From: Oleiphilus sp.
Lineage (GTDB): Bacteria > Pseudomonadota > Gammaproteobacteria > Pseudomonadales > Oleiphilaceae
Reading direction: 5' to 3'
Length of the DNA: 64,000 nt
Assembly (NCBI GenBank): GCA_006212045.1
Contig: PZPK01000017.1
Coordinates: forward strand, 1-64,000
In this document: positions 24,069 to 34,753 of the stretch, piece after piece
How the letters are laid out: every line of letters starts with the position of its first letter
Numbering within the stretch: position 1 is the first letter of the stretch
Notes under the pieces: generated by a model
Databases searched by the model: none
What the model was told of the DNA's origin: nothing
What the model saw: only the letters and a program-made list of their open reading frames with translations
Program-made: the position numbers and the translations under genes

Positions 24069-25025
24069 CTATTCTATGAGTTCAGCGGTGACGAGCGCTT
24101 TGTGATTAATATTGGATGTGATCATACCTTCCTTAAGCATAATGGACTCGTTGCGTTTCAAACCATTAAAGAAGGATTGATCTTCACCTTTGAGTAATTG
24201 CAGGTTCTGCTTGTAATCCGGTACTGATATATCATTGTTTAGGACATATTTGATGTCGTCGGCAGACATGGACTCGCGTTCGCCTATAAAAGTAAACAGC
24301 TCCTCTTTTCCCTGTTTCAGGTCGTCCACTGCCCGGAACCAGGCGTTGGCAAATGCCTTCAAATCTTTTTCACGTTCCTTGATCAGATTCTCGCGTACCA
24401 GAAACACATCTACAATTTCGTTTGGAATCTGGCGTGATGTAAAGATCTCCGTGGCGCCCAGAGCCAACATACGTGAGCGATAAGGTTCATAAGTGATGGT
24501 CAGGTCCACATCAGTATCTCGCCAGTTTTCCACCTGTGCCGGCAGATCGACGTATTCCACCTTGAGATCGTCTTTATCAAGCTGATAATGATCCCGAAAG
24601 CGCGTCAGCATGTAAGTGCCCAATGGACCCGCTTCTACAGCCAGTGTTTTGCCTACCAGATCCTGCTTGCCTGCTACCGGCGCTTTTGACAGCACCACGT
24701 CGCCGCCATTCGAAGCGTCAATGACGATAAAAATACGCGTTTCCGGGAATTGGTCCGACAAGGTCAGCGCAAAATCTGTGGTAACGGCAATGATATCAAC
24801 GGCACCACTGGCAAATGCCCTTGTGACTTCTGCAGGCGTTTTGTATTCCAGTAAACGTGCCAATTCCGGCTTGATCCAACCTTGTTCTCGCGCCCAGAAT
24901 GCCAGTTCATAGGGGGGCCACTCAAGCAGCGCGACGCGCAAGGGTTTTTCGGGGGCAGAGCAGGCGCCGAGCAGGCCGGTCATGGCAATGATGCCCAACA
25001 CCAGAAGATGTTTGATCCTTTTCAT
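24069..25025 (-). CDS. SsuA/THI5-like solute-binding lipoprotein
   Basis: 318 residues with a lipoprotein signal peptide (GLLGAC, Cys about 22). The mature part is a NMT1/THI5/SsuA-type binding fold: LLEWPPYELAFWAREQGWI, FASGAVDIIAVTTDFAL, and the VGKTLAVEAGPLGTYMLTRF block typical of nitrate/sulfonate/thiamine-precursor binding proteins. There is no ABC permease or ATPase gene. The following gene, 5 bp away, encodes a PAS–GGDEF–EAL protein with a periplasmic domain. This suggests that the lipoprotein delivers a ligand signal to the c-di-GMP enzyme, a plausible but unproven two-gene sensory module. Confidence 0.92.
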   Translation of the reverse strand: MKRIKHLLVLGIIAMTGLLGACSAPEKPLRVALLEWPPYELAFWAREQGWIKPELARLLEYKTPAEVTRAFASGAVDIIAVTTDFALTLSDQFPETRIFIVIDASNGGDVVLSKAPVAGKQDLVGKTLAVEAGPLGTYMLTRFRDHYQLDKDDLKVEYVDLPAQVENWRDTDVDLTITYEPYRSRMLALGATEIFTSRQIPNEIVDVFLVRENLIKEREKDLKAFANAWFRAVDDLKQGKEELFTFIGERESMSADDIKYVLNNDISVPDYKQNLQLLKGEDQSFFNGLKRNESIMLKEGMITSNINHKALVTAELIE

Positions 25026-25130
25026 GCGGATTCTCCTGAGCCGTCGCTTAAAGATAGTTCAACAAAGGCCGCTGTACAAACACTGAACAAAAAAGTGCTT
25101 GACCATTATCAGCAGATTCCGGAAAGGTGC

Positions 25131-27353
25131 TTAGAGGTTACCGTTTAGCTTGAGTTGATACAAAAACAGTCGTTGCTCTATCTTTTCTTTGACCGACGCC
25201 GTGCGGGCCAGATCCATACGTTCCAGGTAAGGGCGGGCTTTGTCTTCGTCAAATGGCTCCCTCCAGGCTTTGAACAGGGTTGTAAGCATTTTGACCCTGT
25301 CTTGACTCAGTGCTTTCAACTGTTTCAGGCAGGCACCGATTTTGAGTTCGGTTTCGGTGAAATCAGTGCCCAATGGCAGTGCAGGGAATAGTCCTTGCGC
25401 CCGATAGGACGCAATTACATCATTCACCCGTTCCGGCGTATTATTTCGGAATGCCTGCGGTATTTGATAATCCTTGGGTATTTTGCCGTGTTTTTTGGCT
25501 TCAGCGAGCAGGGATGTTTGAAAGCGGGAATCGGCAACGTTGATCATGGCCTGCATCACTTCGCTGTCGGTTTTACCCCTGAGGTCCGCAACACCGTATT
25601 CAGTAATAATAATATCGCGCAGATGTCTGGGAATGGTGATGTGCCCGTAGTTGTAGACAATATTCGAACTGACCCCGTCCTTTCCGCTGCGGGTGCTGCG
25701 TACCAACAGAATCGAGCGCGCTCCGGGCAGCGCATGTGCCATGGAGACAAAGTTGTACTGGCCGCCGACGCCACTCACAATCTTGCCGTTTTCCAGGCCG
25801 TCGGAGACCACGGCACCGTTCAGTGTGGCCATCAACCCGGTATTGATAAAACGGGCATCGCGCCGCTGCGCCATGGCCAGTTCCTCATTCACCAGTAACT
25901 GATTGACGTGCCCGACACTGGTCATGCAGATCTGCGCCCGTTCTTCCTCGCTCATGGCGTGCAGGGCATCGTAGAAACTGTTGGGGCCAAGAAAGAAGCC
26001 GCCGTGCAGGATAATGCCGTGTTTGAGATGTGTTCCCATGCCTTCGCTTTTCAGTCGGGTGATGGTCGGCAGATGATAGGGGTCATAGCCCAGAGCGTCA
26101 GTGTCGAGATAGAGCTGGTGATCTTTCCACTGTACCCGCTCATTGAAAATTCCGAAGTGCAGGGCGGTTTCAATGTCCTGTCGATGAAAGGTATCGCCGA
26201 AGAAACCAAAGTCAACCAGATCATCCAGGTTGTCGGCCGTGATACTTTCAGACAACCGGCCTTCATTGACGAGTTTCTGGATATACACATTGTCGTAGAC
26301 CTTGCGCTTCACGATATTGTTCTGAATCAAATGCAGAAAGCCGTTCACGAACATTTCACTGGAGCCATACAAGCCGCGTTCAAATGGCTGCTTTCCGCCG
26401 ATACGCCCGGCCAGTACGGCATAGTTCTCATGCCCCAGCTGCTTCAGGATGGTTTGATATGTCTCGTTTTGCGATTCGCGCAGCAGGCAGCTGTAGACAA
26501 TGGCATCACCCATGGAACCAATACCGATCTGCAGTGTCCCGCCATCCCGTATCAGTGCGCTGGCATGCATGCCAATCGCGAAATCCGTCGGGGAGACCGG
26601 CAGGTTGGGTGGCGCAAACAGTCGGGTGTAGTAATTCGGGTTATCGATCAGATAATCAAATTCCCCTGCTTCGGCCAAGGCGTCGTTGACCATAAAAGGC
26701 AGGTTCTGATTGACCTGTCCTACGATTTTGATCGTACGTCCACTGGCCTGCTCCTGGCGAATCAATGGCAGCAAGTCAAAGGTGACATCGGTATTGCTGC
26801 TGAGTGACAGATATTCCTTGCCCTGATATTCGCCCCTGGAGACCTGTTGTGCCAGCAGATTGACTCCGGCATCGATCATGTCACGTGCGACATGGGTGTA
26901 GTTACAGCTGATGTAGTGCTGTTGGGCATAATCATTGTGCATCATGCTGCCGGACTTGAAGAAGAACTCACTCACATCAACATTGGGCGGCAGACTCTGG
27001 TTCCTGACGTCACGTGCGTACTCCGGGCCAACATAACCTTTGAAGATCCGGTCAAACACAGGGTTCAGAAATTTGGATTCCAGTCCGGGGGCAGTGCCGG
27101 GCCGCTCCAGAGAAAGGGCGGTCATGATCTTGAGCTTGATGGAATTGTCTTCTTTGGCGCGGCGGTATAGCTCATTCACGATCTGAACAGGTTTACCTAT
27201 GCCCAGGGGAATTCCCAGAGTAATGTTCTTATCAAGATCCCTGATGATCCGATCGGCGCATTCCCTTACTTCGGTATATGGAGTCGGTGCCACGTCATTG
27301 CCTCTTGTTATTGTGTCCCTTTGCATATCGCCGATGCATTCTTTCATGTTCAT
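25131..27353 (-). CDS. Acetyl-CoA hydrolase/CoA-transferase family protein, long form
   Basis: 740 residues, longer than the usual 430–500 of acetate CoA-transferases. The N-terminal half has the family's GIPLGIGKPVQIVNELYRRA start. The active-site Glu333 is in GLYGSSEMFVNGF. The C-terminal domain shows SGVGGQYNFVSMAHALPGARSI and IITEYGVADLRGKTD, the CoA-binding and closing strands. It should move CoA between carboxylates or hydrolyse acyl-CoA. An extra insertion around residues 380–450 and a long C-terminus account for the size; related long proteins exist in pseudomonads. GAGGG lies 7 nt before ATG. It is divergent from recC. Confidence 0.88.
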   Translation of the reverse strand: MNMKECIGDMQRDTITRGNDVAPTPYTEVRECADRIIRDLDKNITLGIPLGIGKPVQIVNELYRRAKEDNSIKLKIMTALSLERPGTAPGLESKFLNPVFDRIFKGYVGPEYARDVRNQSLPPNVDVSEFFFKSGSMMHNDYAQQHYISCNYTHVARDMIDAGVNLLAQQVSRGEYQGKEYLSLSSNTDVTFDLLPLIRQEQASGRTIKIVGQVNQNLPFMVNDALAEAGEFDYLIDNPNYYTRLFAPPNLPVSPTDFAIGMHASALIRDGGTLQIGIGSMGDAIVYSCLLRESQNETYQTILKQLGHENYAVLAGRIGGKQPFERGLYGSSEMFVNGFLHLIQNNIVKRKVYDNVYIQKLVNEGRLSESITADNLDDLVDFGFFGDTFHRQDIETALHFGIFNERVQWKDHQLYLDTDALGYDPYHLPTITRLKSEGMGTHLKHGIILHGGFFLGPNSFYDALHAMSEEERAQICMTSVGHVNQLLVNEELAMAQRRDARFINTGLMATLNGAVVSDGLENGKIVSGVGGQYNFVSMAHALPGARSILLVRSTRSGKDGVSSNIVYNYGHITIPRHLRDIIITEYGVADLRGKTDSEVMQAMINVADSRFQTSLLAEAKKHGKIPKDYQIPQAFRNNTPERVNDVIASYRAQGLFPALPLGTDFTETELKIGACLKQLKALSQDRVKMLTTLFKAWREPFDEDKARPYLERMDLARTASVKEKIEQRLFLYQLKLNGNL

Positions 27354-27548
27354 ACCGATGCCCTCAATCCTTATCTTTGTTTCGCTACATGATTCCCCAA
27401 GCCGTGCGGGGTCGCTTTGATGCAGATCAAGACCGAAGCACTGCTGATCCCGAAACAGCTGACGGTTTCCCGGCTAAATAGCACTGCCAAGGTATCCCAT
27501 GTTAAGGCATGACTGGGTATACTCGGAGGCACAACAACAAAGGTCATT

Positions 27549-30500
27549 ATGCTTCGACTCTATCCTTCCAATAAAACCGAATCCCTGGCTGCGGTAATGG
27601 GCGCATTGATGCGCGCTCAACCCTTACAGAACCCCTTTGCTCGCGAACTTGTCCTGATTCAGAGCCAGGGCATGGGCATCTGGCTACAACAGCAATTGTC
27701 AGAATCCATCGGGATCGCAGCGATGATCGACACCCAGATGCCTGCTTCATTTGTCTGGAAGTTATCGGAAACCCTGATGCCCGGGCAGGGTGTCAGTGAG
27801 CGTTTTGACAAAGCCTCCATGCGCTGGGAAATATTCAGAACATTGCCTCATTGCATGCAGGATGAAGCGTTTGCGCCTTTGCAGGCCTATGTTGCCGCGC
27901 TGGGCGAGCAGCATCAGGGCGGACATGAAAGCCCGCATCTGGAGGATGTGCAGCGTTTTCGTCTGAGCGAAGCGATTGCCGACAGTTTCGATGCTTACCA
28001 GAATTACCGGGGTGATTGGATCGAAGCATGGGAACAGGATCAGTTACTGCTCCAGCAAGCGGGTGCCGGATCGGCTGCAGATCTGGTGGAGCAAGAACGT
28101 TGGCAGTCGGAATTGTGGCGCCAGCTTTACCCTGACCAGTCCTTCCCGGAGCGGCAGCATCGCCCCCGGCAACTGCAGAAACTGCAAGCACTGCTGGAAT
28201 CGGGTGAATTTGACAGGACGCTGTTACCGGAACGGCTGTTCATATTTGGTCTATCGGCGCTTCCTCCACAGTGGTTGCCAGTGTTCCTGTTGCTTGGACG
28301 CTATACCGATATTCATTTTCTGGTATCCAATCCCTGTCGTTATTATTGGGGCGATATTCAGAATCCGATTCAGAGTCTGCGCTATCAGCAATCCCTGCTG
28401 GACAAAGGTATTCAGACAGAGGTCGACAACGACAGCTTTCTGGAAGGCAATGCCTTACTGTCGTCCTGGGGGCGTCTGGGGCGGGACTATCTGAGTCTCT
28501 TGTATTGCTATGACGAAACGCATGGTTTCGAAGAGTTTTCAAGCAGTTTGTTTGAGTCCTGGCTCGATGACAGCGAAACCGGCACCGCGCTTCAGTTTGT
28601 TCAGGAAGGTGTGCTGGAATTGAACAGCCTGCAGCGAGAAGTTGACCCTGCTGACAACAGCCTGCGTTTTGCCAGCTGCCATAGCCGATTGCGCGAAGTG
28701 GAAGCACTCAAGGATTATCTGGCAGATGCACTGGAGCAGGACCCGAACCTGGAGCTGCGCGATATTCTGGTGATGATGCCGGATGTTCAGCTTTATGCTC
28801 CATTGATACAGGCCGTTTTCTCGAAGGGGGTACTGAGCGCCTCGGGAGGTATGCAGGAATTACCCTTTGCCATTTCGGACCAAAGTGTTGCCTATGACCA
28901 GAGTCTGGTCGATGCTCTTCTGAATATTCTCTCTGTCAGTCAGTCGCGCGTACTTGCCAGTGAGGTCATGGATTGGCTGAATGTTGAAGCGATACGCCAA
29001 CGATTCGGCATCGAAAAGGAAGATCTGGAACTTGTGCATGGCTGGCTCGACACCCTGAATATACGTTGGGGGCTCTCCGGTGAGCATCGTGCGCAGGCTC
29101 TTAAAGAAGCATCCGGAAGCCTGGCATTATCGCAGAAACTGAGTCAGTCCGATCGCGCAGTGTACTCAGACAGCAATACCTGGCTGAGGCTGGCGCAGCG
29201 GATGTTGAGCGGCTATCTGGCCGGGGGAGATAGGCCGCGCCAGTGGCAAGGGCAAGCGGTCCTTCCTGCGGCTCCTGAAGGTCAGGAAGCCCAGCAATTG
29301 CTGGGTAAACTATTGCGGTTCCTGGATGTCATTGAACAAAGCCACTCGCTCCTGCAGGGTCAGCGCAGTGGGCCAGAATGGATTGATGTGCTTTACCAGC
29401 TTTGGCATCGCTGGTTTGATCACGAGACCGTGCCAGAGGCTTTCGCTAATCTGTTTGACAAGATTGCACGGGATTTACGCGCCCAGTTTCGTGCCTCCTG
29501 TTTTCAGGATGAGGTCGACTTCCAGGTGATCGCCAGTGCGATTGGCTCAGCGCTTGAGCAGGACCGGGTCAGTCAACGGTTTTTGGCCGGGCGAATCAAC
29601 TTCTGTACCTTGATGCCGATGCGCAGCATTCCTTTTCGGCAAGTATGTCTGCTGGGCATGAATGATGGCGACTATCCCAGACCTCGCATCCCCTCAGGAT
29701 TTGATTTGATGCAGATGGCGCCGACGCGCCCGGGTGACAGGTCGGCTCGCGAGGATGACCGCTACCTGTTTCTGGAAGCCCTGATGAGCGTGCGCAAACG
29801 TCTCTATATCAGTTACTGTGGTCGCAGTGCACAAGATAACAGTGAGCGCTTTCCCTCCGTTCTGGTCAGTGAACTACAAGCCTGGTGCCGCGATCATTTC
29901 GTGATGAAGCGGCAGGAGGGACAGGAGATCGCCGAAGATATCGTTACGATCTGGACGGCGCAGCACCGGCTGCAGTCATTTCACCCGGACTATTATAAGG
30001 GCCCGAATGCGCCGGCAACCTATGCCCAGCAATGGTTTGACCTGTACAGGGCGAGCTCGAATCCTTCCCCTGAGTCCGGGGTGAGCGGGCACGATTACGC
30101 GTCGGAGCCGGAGGAAGACATCAGCACAATTCGCCTGAGTGCTCTGGCCGATATGATGGTTCAACCTCTGCGTTACTATTATCGCCAGCACATGCAATTG
30201 CAGGAGCCCGGCCTGGCAGCCAGTTTGAGCGATGAGGAACCATTTGCACTGGATGGACTGCAGCGCCATCAATTGAAAACCGCCTTGTTGGCAGAGGAGC
30301 GACTGGGGCGGGCTGACCCGGACACGGCCCGGCGGGAGGTGCTGGCGCGTTGGCGCCTGATGGATCGGCTGCCGGCTTCGCCGCTGGATCGGCTTGAGCT
30401 CGACTGGGCAGAAAGTGAACTGCACACTCTGCGTGAGCAACTGGCTGGGCTAGGGGCTCTCAAATCCGCCGAACTGACGTTTTCGATGGATGGCATAGAG

Positions 30501-31031
30501 GTGACGGGGGAGGTGCTGCTGGATCAGTCTGGTGCTGTTTTTCTGCACTTGGGGAAGACACCGGAAAAGCCGTTCTTCGGTTATTGGGTTTACCATGTTT
30601 TTCTGAATGTATGGCGTGACAGTGCGCAAGGACGAATGCAGTACCCCGGCCTGGCCGGCAGCAGCAGCATTTTGTGTGCCGAACAGCGCCTGACGTTACC
30701 ACGACTCGATCCGCCCGAAGCGTTGGACTATGCGCGCGCCCTGATACAGCAATCTAAGGCGCTGCGCGAAGCACCCGTCTATTTCCTGCCTCGCACGGCT
30801 TACGCCAGCCTGTTTGGTTCAGCGTCGGCTCGGAAATCGGCTTATCTGGGTGTTCAAACACCCAGGTATACCAAGGCGGGGGAATGTGAGGATTTCTATT
30901 ACAGAAGAGCGCTCAGGTACTCTGGACATCAGCCTGAAATGGCAGAGGATGGCATCCCTGATTTTTCAGCGATTCCGGTTTATACCCAAGTGGCGGCGCA
31001 TGCCGATCAAATCAGGGAGGCGGATGCGTGA
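27549..31031 (+). CDS. recC: RecBCD enzyme subunit RecC (exodeoxyribonuclease V gamma)
   Basis: 1160 residues, similar to E. coli RecC (1122). RecC is the inactive-helicase subunit that splits the duplex and recognises Chi. The N-terminal LYPSNKTESLAAVMGALM and GMGIWLQQQLSE blocks are typical of the family. Helicase-like motifs are degenerate, and NFCTLMPMRSIPFRQVCLLGMNDGDYPR is the conserved central landmark. It overlaps recB by 4 bp. The three subunits are contiguous, without the ptrA gene that lies between recC and recB in enterobacteria. The complex acts in double-strand-break repair and destruction of foreign linear DNA. Confidence 0.97.
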   Translation: MLRLYPSNKTESLAAVMGALMRAQPLQNPFARELVLIQSQGMGIWLQQQLSESIGIAAMIDTQMPASFVWKLSETLMPGQGVSERFDKASMRWEIFRTLPHCMQDEAFAPLQAYVAALGEQHQGGHESPHLEDVQRFRLSEAIADSFDAYQNYRGDWIEAWEQDQLLLQQAGAGSAADLVEQERWQSELWRQLYPDQSFPERQHRPRQLQKLQALLESGEFDRTLLPERLFIFGLSALPPQWLPVFLLLGRYTDIHFLVSNPCRYYWGDIQNPIQSLRYQQSLLDKGIQTEVDNDSFLEGNALLSSWGRLGRDYLSLLYCYDETHGFEEFSSSLFESWLDDSETGTALQFVQEGVLELNSLQREVDPADNSLRFASCHSRLREVEALKDYLADALEQDPNLELRDILVMMPDVQLYAPLIQAVFSKGVLSASGGMQELPFAISDQSVAYDQSLVDALLNILSVSQSRVLASEVMDWLNVEAIRQRFGIEKEDLELVHGWLDTLNIRWGLSGEHRAQALKEASGSLALSQKLSQSDRAVYSDSNTWLRLAQRMLSGYLAGGDRPRQWQGQAVLPAAPEGQEAQQLLGKLLRFLDVIEQSHSLLQGQRSGPEWIDVLYQLWHRWFDHETVPEAFANLFDKIARDLRAQFRASCFQDEVDFQVIASAIGSALEQDRVSQRFLAGRINFCTLMPMRSIPFRQVCLLGMNDGDYPRPRIPSGFDLMQMAPTRPGDRSAREDDRYLFLEALMSVRKRLYISYCGRSAQDNSERFPSVLVSELQAWCRDHFVMKRQEGQEIAEDIVTIWTAQHRLQSFHPDYYKGPNAPATYAQQWFDLYRASSNPSPESGVSGHDYASEPEEDISTIRLSALADMMVQPLRYYYRQHMQLQEPGLAASLSDEEPFALDGLQRHQLKTALLAEERLGRADPDTARREVLARWRLMDRLPASPLDRLELDWAESELHTLREQLAGLGALKSAELTFSMDGIEVTGEVLLDQSGAVFLHLGKTPEKPFFGYWVYHVFLNVWRDSAQGRMQYPGLAGSSSILCAEQRLTLPRLDPPEALDYARALIQQSKALREAPVYFLPRTAYASLFGSASARKSAYLGVQTPRYTKAGECEDFYYRRALRYSGHQPEMAEDGIPDFSAIPVYTQVAAHADQIREADA

Positions 31032-34000
31032 AGAAACTGGACTTGATGGCATTTCCGCTCGAGGGCCTTGCGCTGATTGAAGCCAGCGCCGGCACCGGAA
31101 AAACCTACACCCTGGCCAACCTGTACCTGCGTTACCTGATTGAGAAAAACTATTCGGTAGAACAGATTCTGGTGGTGACGTTTACCGAAGCCGCAACACA
31201 GGAACTCAAACAACGCATACGCCTCAGAATTGGAGACTTGCGTCGTTGTCTGGAAGCCTGCCAGCAGAATCCGGCGTTTGTTAGCGAGGACGCACTGTTA
31301 AACAGCTTCTGTGCGAAGATTGATGATTCCCGCGCAGCCTTGTTGCGTCTGCGCATTGCCGAGCGCCAAATGGATGAGGCGGAGATTTATACCATTCATG
31401 GTTTCTGCCAGCGTATGTTGCAGCAACATGCCTTGTCTTTGGGAACGCCTCTTTCCCAGGAATTGAATGAAGATATGCTGCCGCTTTTGCGAGAGCAGTG
31501 TTTGGATTTCTGGCGCAGCGAAATCCTGGCACTGCCGGACGTGGCGCTCGAGTTTGTGCGTGCACGTTGGGCGGATCCGGAAGTGTTGCTGCAGGCGCTT
31601 GGCGTATTACTGCAGCGTCAGCCAGAAGTGATATTGCCAGCATTGGACTCAGGTTCAGATTCCATGCAGACGTCGGCCAGGGATGGCGTTCAGCGCTGGT
31701 GCCGCCACTTGGAACAGGCGCATGCCTGGCTGCAATCGCTGAAGGATCAAACCAGACTGCAGATTGCTTCGGTTATCGAGCGGGTGCAGACCTCAGATCT
31801 GCAACGACTGAAAGACAAATTGCGTTGGCTGGAGCAGATCGCGAGCTGGGCGGAACAGGATGATGTCCAGGATCTGCCAAAGGACAGCAAAGGCAACAGC
31901 TTGTTGGCGCGATTTGTGCCAGAGCACCTGGCAGAACAGTGCAAGAAAGGCAAAACTCCGCCCACCCACCCATGGTTTGGCTATCTCGAACAGCAATTAG
32001 CCGAGCAACCTGAAGGTCTTGCCGAGCAGTTTCTGCATGTCGCCTATTGTTGCCTGAAACAGGACATCCAGATACGCAAGCGAAGGGGCGCCATTCTGGG
32101 TTTTGATGACCTTATCCTGGAGCTTGCGGCGGCTTTGAATGTACGGCTTGATCCGGAACGCAAGCAGGCGCTCGTCGGCCTCGTGCGCAGCCACTATGCC
32201 ATTGCATTGATTGACGAGTTTCAGGACACCGATCCGGCGCAGTATCAGATATTCAATCAGTTGTTTGCTTCGGGTCTGGCCGACCAACCACCTGCACTGG
32301 TGTTGATCGGCGACCCAAAACAAGCGATCTATGCGTTTCGCGGTGGTGATATTGCTACCTATCTGCGTGCCAAAAAGGATATCCAGTCCCATCCGCAAGG
32401 TTCGGTGTTTACGATGGACACTAACTGGCGTTCATCGCCGGCGATGGTGGCGGCCGTCAATACCGTGTTCGGTCTTCGCGAGGCACCGTTCTTTCATCAG
32501 GATATTCCCTTCGTGCACGTTCAGGCGGGCAAGGATGAAGATGGTGGATTTGGCCGGCTTCCGGCCCTGTCTTTACGCTTTGCTTCGGCTCAGGGGCGTT
32601 CCAAACCGGATATTGATCAGGTCCTCGCACGCGATTGCGCAGGGCAGATTTCGGCCTTGCTGAACCCGGAAGGTCCGATGGCTCTGAAGGCTGCCGACAT
32701 TGCCATTCTTGTGCGCACTGCGCGCGAGGCAGAGCTGCTGAGGACTGTGCTCGCGGACTTCGGTATTCGTGCCAGCTTTGAAACACGCGCACGCATTTAT
32801 GATAGCGAAGAGGCGCTGGGGGTGTATCTGCTATTGGCCGCGATCGCCGAACCCGGGCAGCCCGGCATTCTCAGGCAGTGTCTGGCGCACCCGATGCTGG
32901 CCATGTCAGATCGGGACCTTGAAGACTGGTCTCGGCACTCGGCCGTTCAGGCTGAGCTGCACAGTAAGCTGCTTAATCTGCAAGTCTTATGGGAGCGTGC
33001 TGGCGTATTGGCAATGATTCGCGAGGCACTTGTGTCCCTGGGGGTATTGCAGCGATGGCGGCAGACCAGTGCACACGAAGAACAAGGCAATCACAAAAAC
33101 GGCGAGGATTGGGAAAGACGACTGTCGAATATCAATCAATTGGCAGAACTGTTGCAGGAAGCATCCAGAGTGGAAACCGGGCACCATGCGCTGCTGCGCT
33201 GGCTGCGCAGGAAAATACAGCAACAGGAAGCGGTCAATGATGACAACAGAATGCGTCTCGAAAGTGACGATCAGCTGGTAAAAATTGTCACCATCCACAA
33301 GAGTAAAGGGCTCGAATATCCTGTGGTTTTTCTGCCTTTTATGCATGCTGCCCGTGGCGCGCAGGAAGCCTGGTTCTACGATCAGCAGGGGCGACGGGCT
33401 TTGGATCTTCTGGCTCGGGAGCGTACTCTTGGTCTTGCCGAGCAGGAGCGGCTGGAGGAGGATATGCGCCTGCTCTACGTGGCCCTGACGCGGGCTCGCT
33501 ATCGATGCTATTTAGGTTTCAGTGATTATCCGGGCCGGGGCACTTCACTCGGGCTGAGTGGCACCGCCTGGGGGAATCTGGTTTTGGGGCAAACGGAGAA
33601 CCCTTCAGAGCCGGGTGCCATTGAAGACGCTCTGGAGAACTTGCGGCAGCTAGACCCGACTCAGATTGAGCTGGTAGATGTCGATGCGCAGTCTGATCCG
33701 CTTTCCGGACAAGCGCTTCGCGAAGCGACAGACGTACACTCTGCCGAAGAGGCGAGTGTCAAACGAATGCACAGGCGCTTGCAGACAAGCTGGAAAGTGC
33801 AAAGCTTTACCGGTTTGGTACAGGAGGGTACTCATCGTATGTCCGCAGCCGGTGAAATGGAATCAAGTGCATTGCAGCACTTGTTCCATTCGAACGCAGG
33901 CGCCTCGCGCTGGCCGCTCGCAGAAGATGCCGATGCATTGCCATCCCATATACTCGACTTTCCTAAAGGCAGCCGGGCGGGCGTTTTTCTGCATACGCTG

Positions 34001-34753
34001 TTTGAAAGTGTTGATTTTGAATCCGGCGAGCTGCTGGCTGCAAGGTCAGGAGAGCGGGGACCTGGCATCGCTTATCGGGATCTTAAAGAATTTATTGCTT
34101 CACAGTTGACGTCGGCGGCCCTCGTTGCACCCGAGCAGATCGGGCATTGGTCCGAAAGGCTGCACGCGTGGTTGAAAGCTGCACTGGAAACGCCGTTGAT
34201 TCCTGGTTTGAAGTTAGGTTCGGTGTCTGCGCAATGCTATGTGGCCGAGATGACGTTTCATTTTCCTGTGGCGCACTTATCGGCGGCCGATTTGAATCAG
34301 GTGCTTCAGCGCGAAGCCGAAGACGGGCAATCAATCGGGATGGCATTTCAGGCATTTGAAGGGCATATCAAGGGGGCGATTGATCTGGTATTCGAGCACA
34401 AGGGGCAGTTTTTCGTGTTGGATTACAAGTCGAATTTTTTGGGCAATTCGCTGGAAGATTATGATCAGGTAGCGATGCGCAAAGCGATGGATGAACACCG
34501 TTATGATTTGCAGTATCTGCTGTATACCGTTGCGGTGCACAGACATCTCAAATTCCGTCTGGGTGATGCTTATTCTTATGCGCGCGATTTTGGCGGCGTG
34601 CTATACCTGTTTCTGCGTGGGCTGGAAGTGCATGCGCCTGAGCAGAAGGAAAAGTCAGGCGTTTACTTTCATAAACCGGATGCGGCGCTTATTGATTCCC
34701 TGGATCGACTGTTAGCCAGCAACAGTAGCGGTGGAAAGATGACATGCGTCTGA
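31028..34753 (+). CDS. recB: RecBCD enzyme subunit RecB (helicase–nuclease, exodeoxyribonuclease V beta)
   Basis: 1241 residues (E. coli 1180). SF1A 3'–5' helicase motifs are visible: Walker A in IEASAGTGKTYTLA (about 18–31), ALIDEFQDTDPAQY (Walker B), LIGDPKQAIYAFRGGD, NWRSSPAMV, VTIHKSKGLEYPVVFLP and LYVALTRARYRCYLGF. The C-terminal nuclease domain has Asp1119 in GAIDLVFE and Asp1132–Lys1134 in LDYKSN, the metal-binding and catalytic set. It overlaps recC by 4 bp and recD by 10 bp, so all three are translationally linked. Confidence 0.98.
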   Translation: MKKLDLMAFPLEGLALIEASAGTGKTYTLANLYLRYLIEKNYSVEQILVVTFTEAATQELKQRIRLRIGDLRRCLEACQQNPAFVSEDALLNSFCAKIDDSRAALLRLRIAERQMDEAEIYTIHGFCQRMLQQHALSLGTPLSQELNEDMLPLLREQCLDFWRSEILALPDVALEFVRARWADPEVLLQALGVLLQRQPEVILPALDSGSDSMQTSARDGVQRWCRHLEQAHAWLQSLKDQTRLQIASVIERVQTSDLQRLKDKLRWLEQIASWAEQDDVQDLPKDSKGNSLLARFVPEHLAEQCKKGKTPPTHPWFGYLEQQLAEQPEGLAEQFLHVAYCCLKQDIQIRKRRGAILGFDDLILELAAALNVRLDPERKQALVGLVRSHYAIALIDEFQDTDPAQYQIFNQLFASGLADQPPALVLIGDPKQAIYAFRGGDIATYLRAKKDIQSHPQGSVFTMDTNWRSSPAMVAAVNTVFGLREAPFFHQDIPFVHVQAGKDEDGGFGRLPALSLRFASAQGRSKPDIDQVLARDCAGQISALLNPEGPMALKAADIAILVRTAREAELLRTVLADFGIRASFETRARIYDSEEALGVYLLLAAIAEPGQPGILRQCLAHPMLAMSDRDLEDWSRHSAVQAELHSKLLNLQVLWERAGVLAMIREALVSLGVLQRWRQTSAHEEQGNHKNGEDWERRLSNINQLAELLQEASRVETGHHALLRWLRRKIQQQEAVNDDNRMRLESDDQLVKIVTIHKSKGLEYPVVFLPFMHAARGAQEAWFYDQQGRRALDLLARERTLGLAEQERLEEDMRLLYVALTRARYRCYLGFSDYPGRGTSLGLSGTAWGNLVLGQTENPSEPGAIEDALENLRQLDPTQIELVDVDAQSDPLSGQALREATDVHSAEEASVKRMHRRLQTSWKVQSFTGLVQEGTHRMSAAGEMESSALQHLFHSNAGASRWPLAEDADALPSHILDFPKGSRAGVFLHTLFESVDFESGELLAARSGERGPGIAYRDLKEFIASQLTSAALVAPEQIGHWSERLHAWLKAALETPLIPGLKLGSVSAQCYVAEMTFHFPVAHLSAADLNQVLQREAEDGQSIGMAFQAFEGHIKGAIDLVFEHKGQFFVLDYKSNFLGNSLEDYDQVAMRKAMDEHRYDLQYLLYTVAVHRHLKFRLGDAYSYARDFGGVLYLFLRGLEVHAPEQKEKSGVYFHKPDAALIDSLDRLLASNSSGGKMTCV

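Noticed and set aside
25908-26807. 299-residue plus-strand frame
   Set aside because: It lies opposite the CoA-transferase family gene and has no family or ribosome-binding site.
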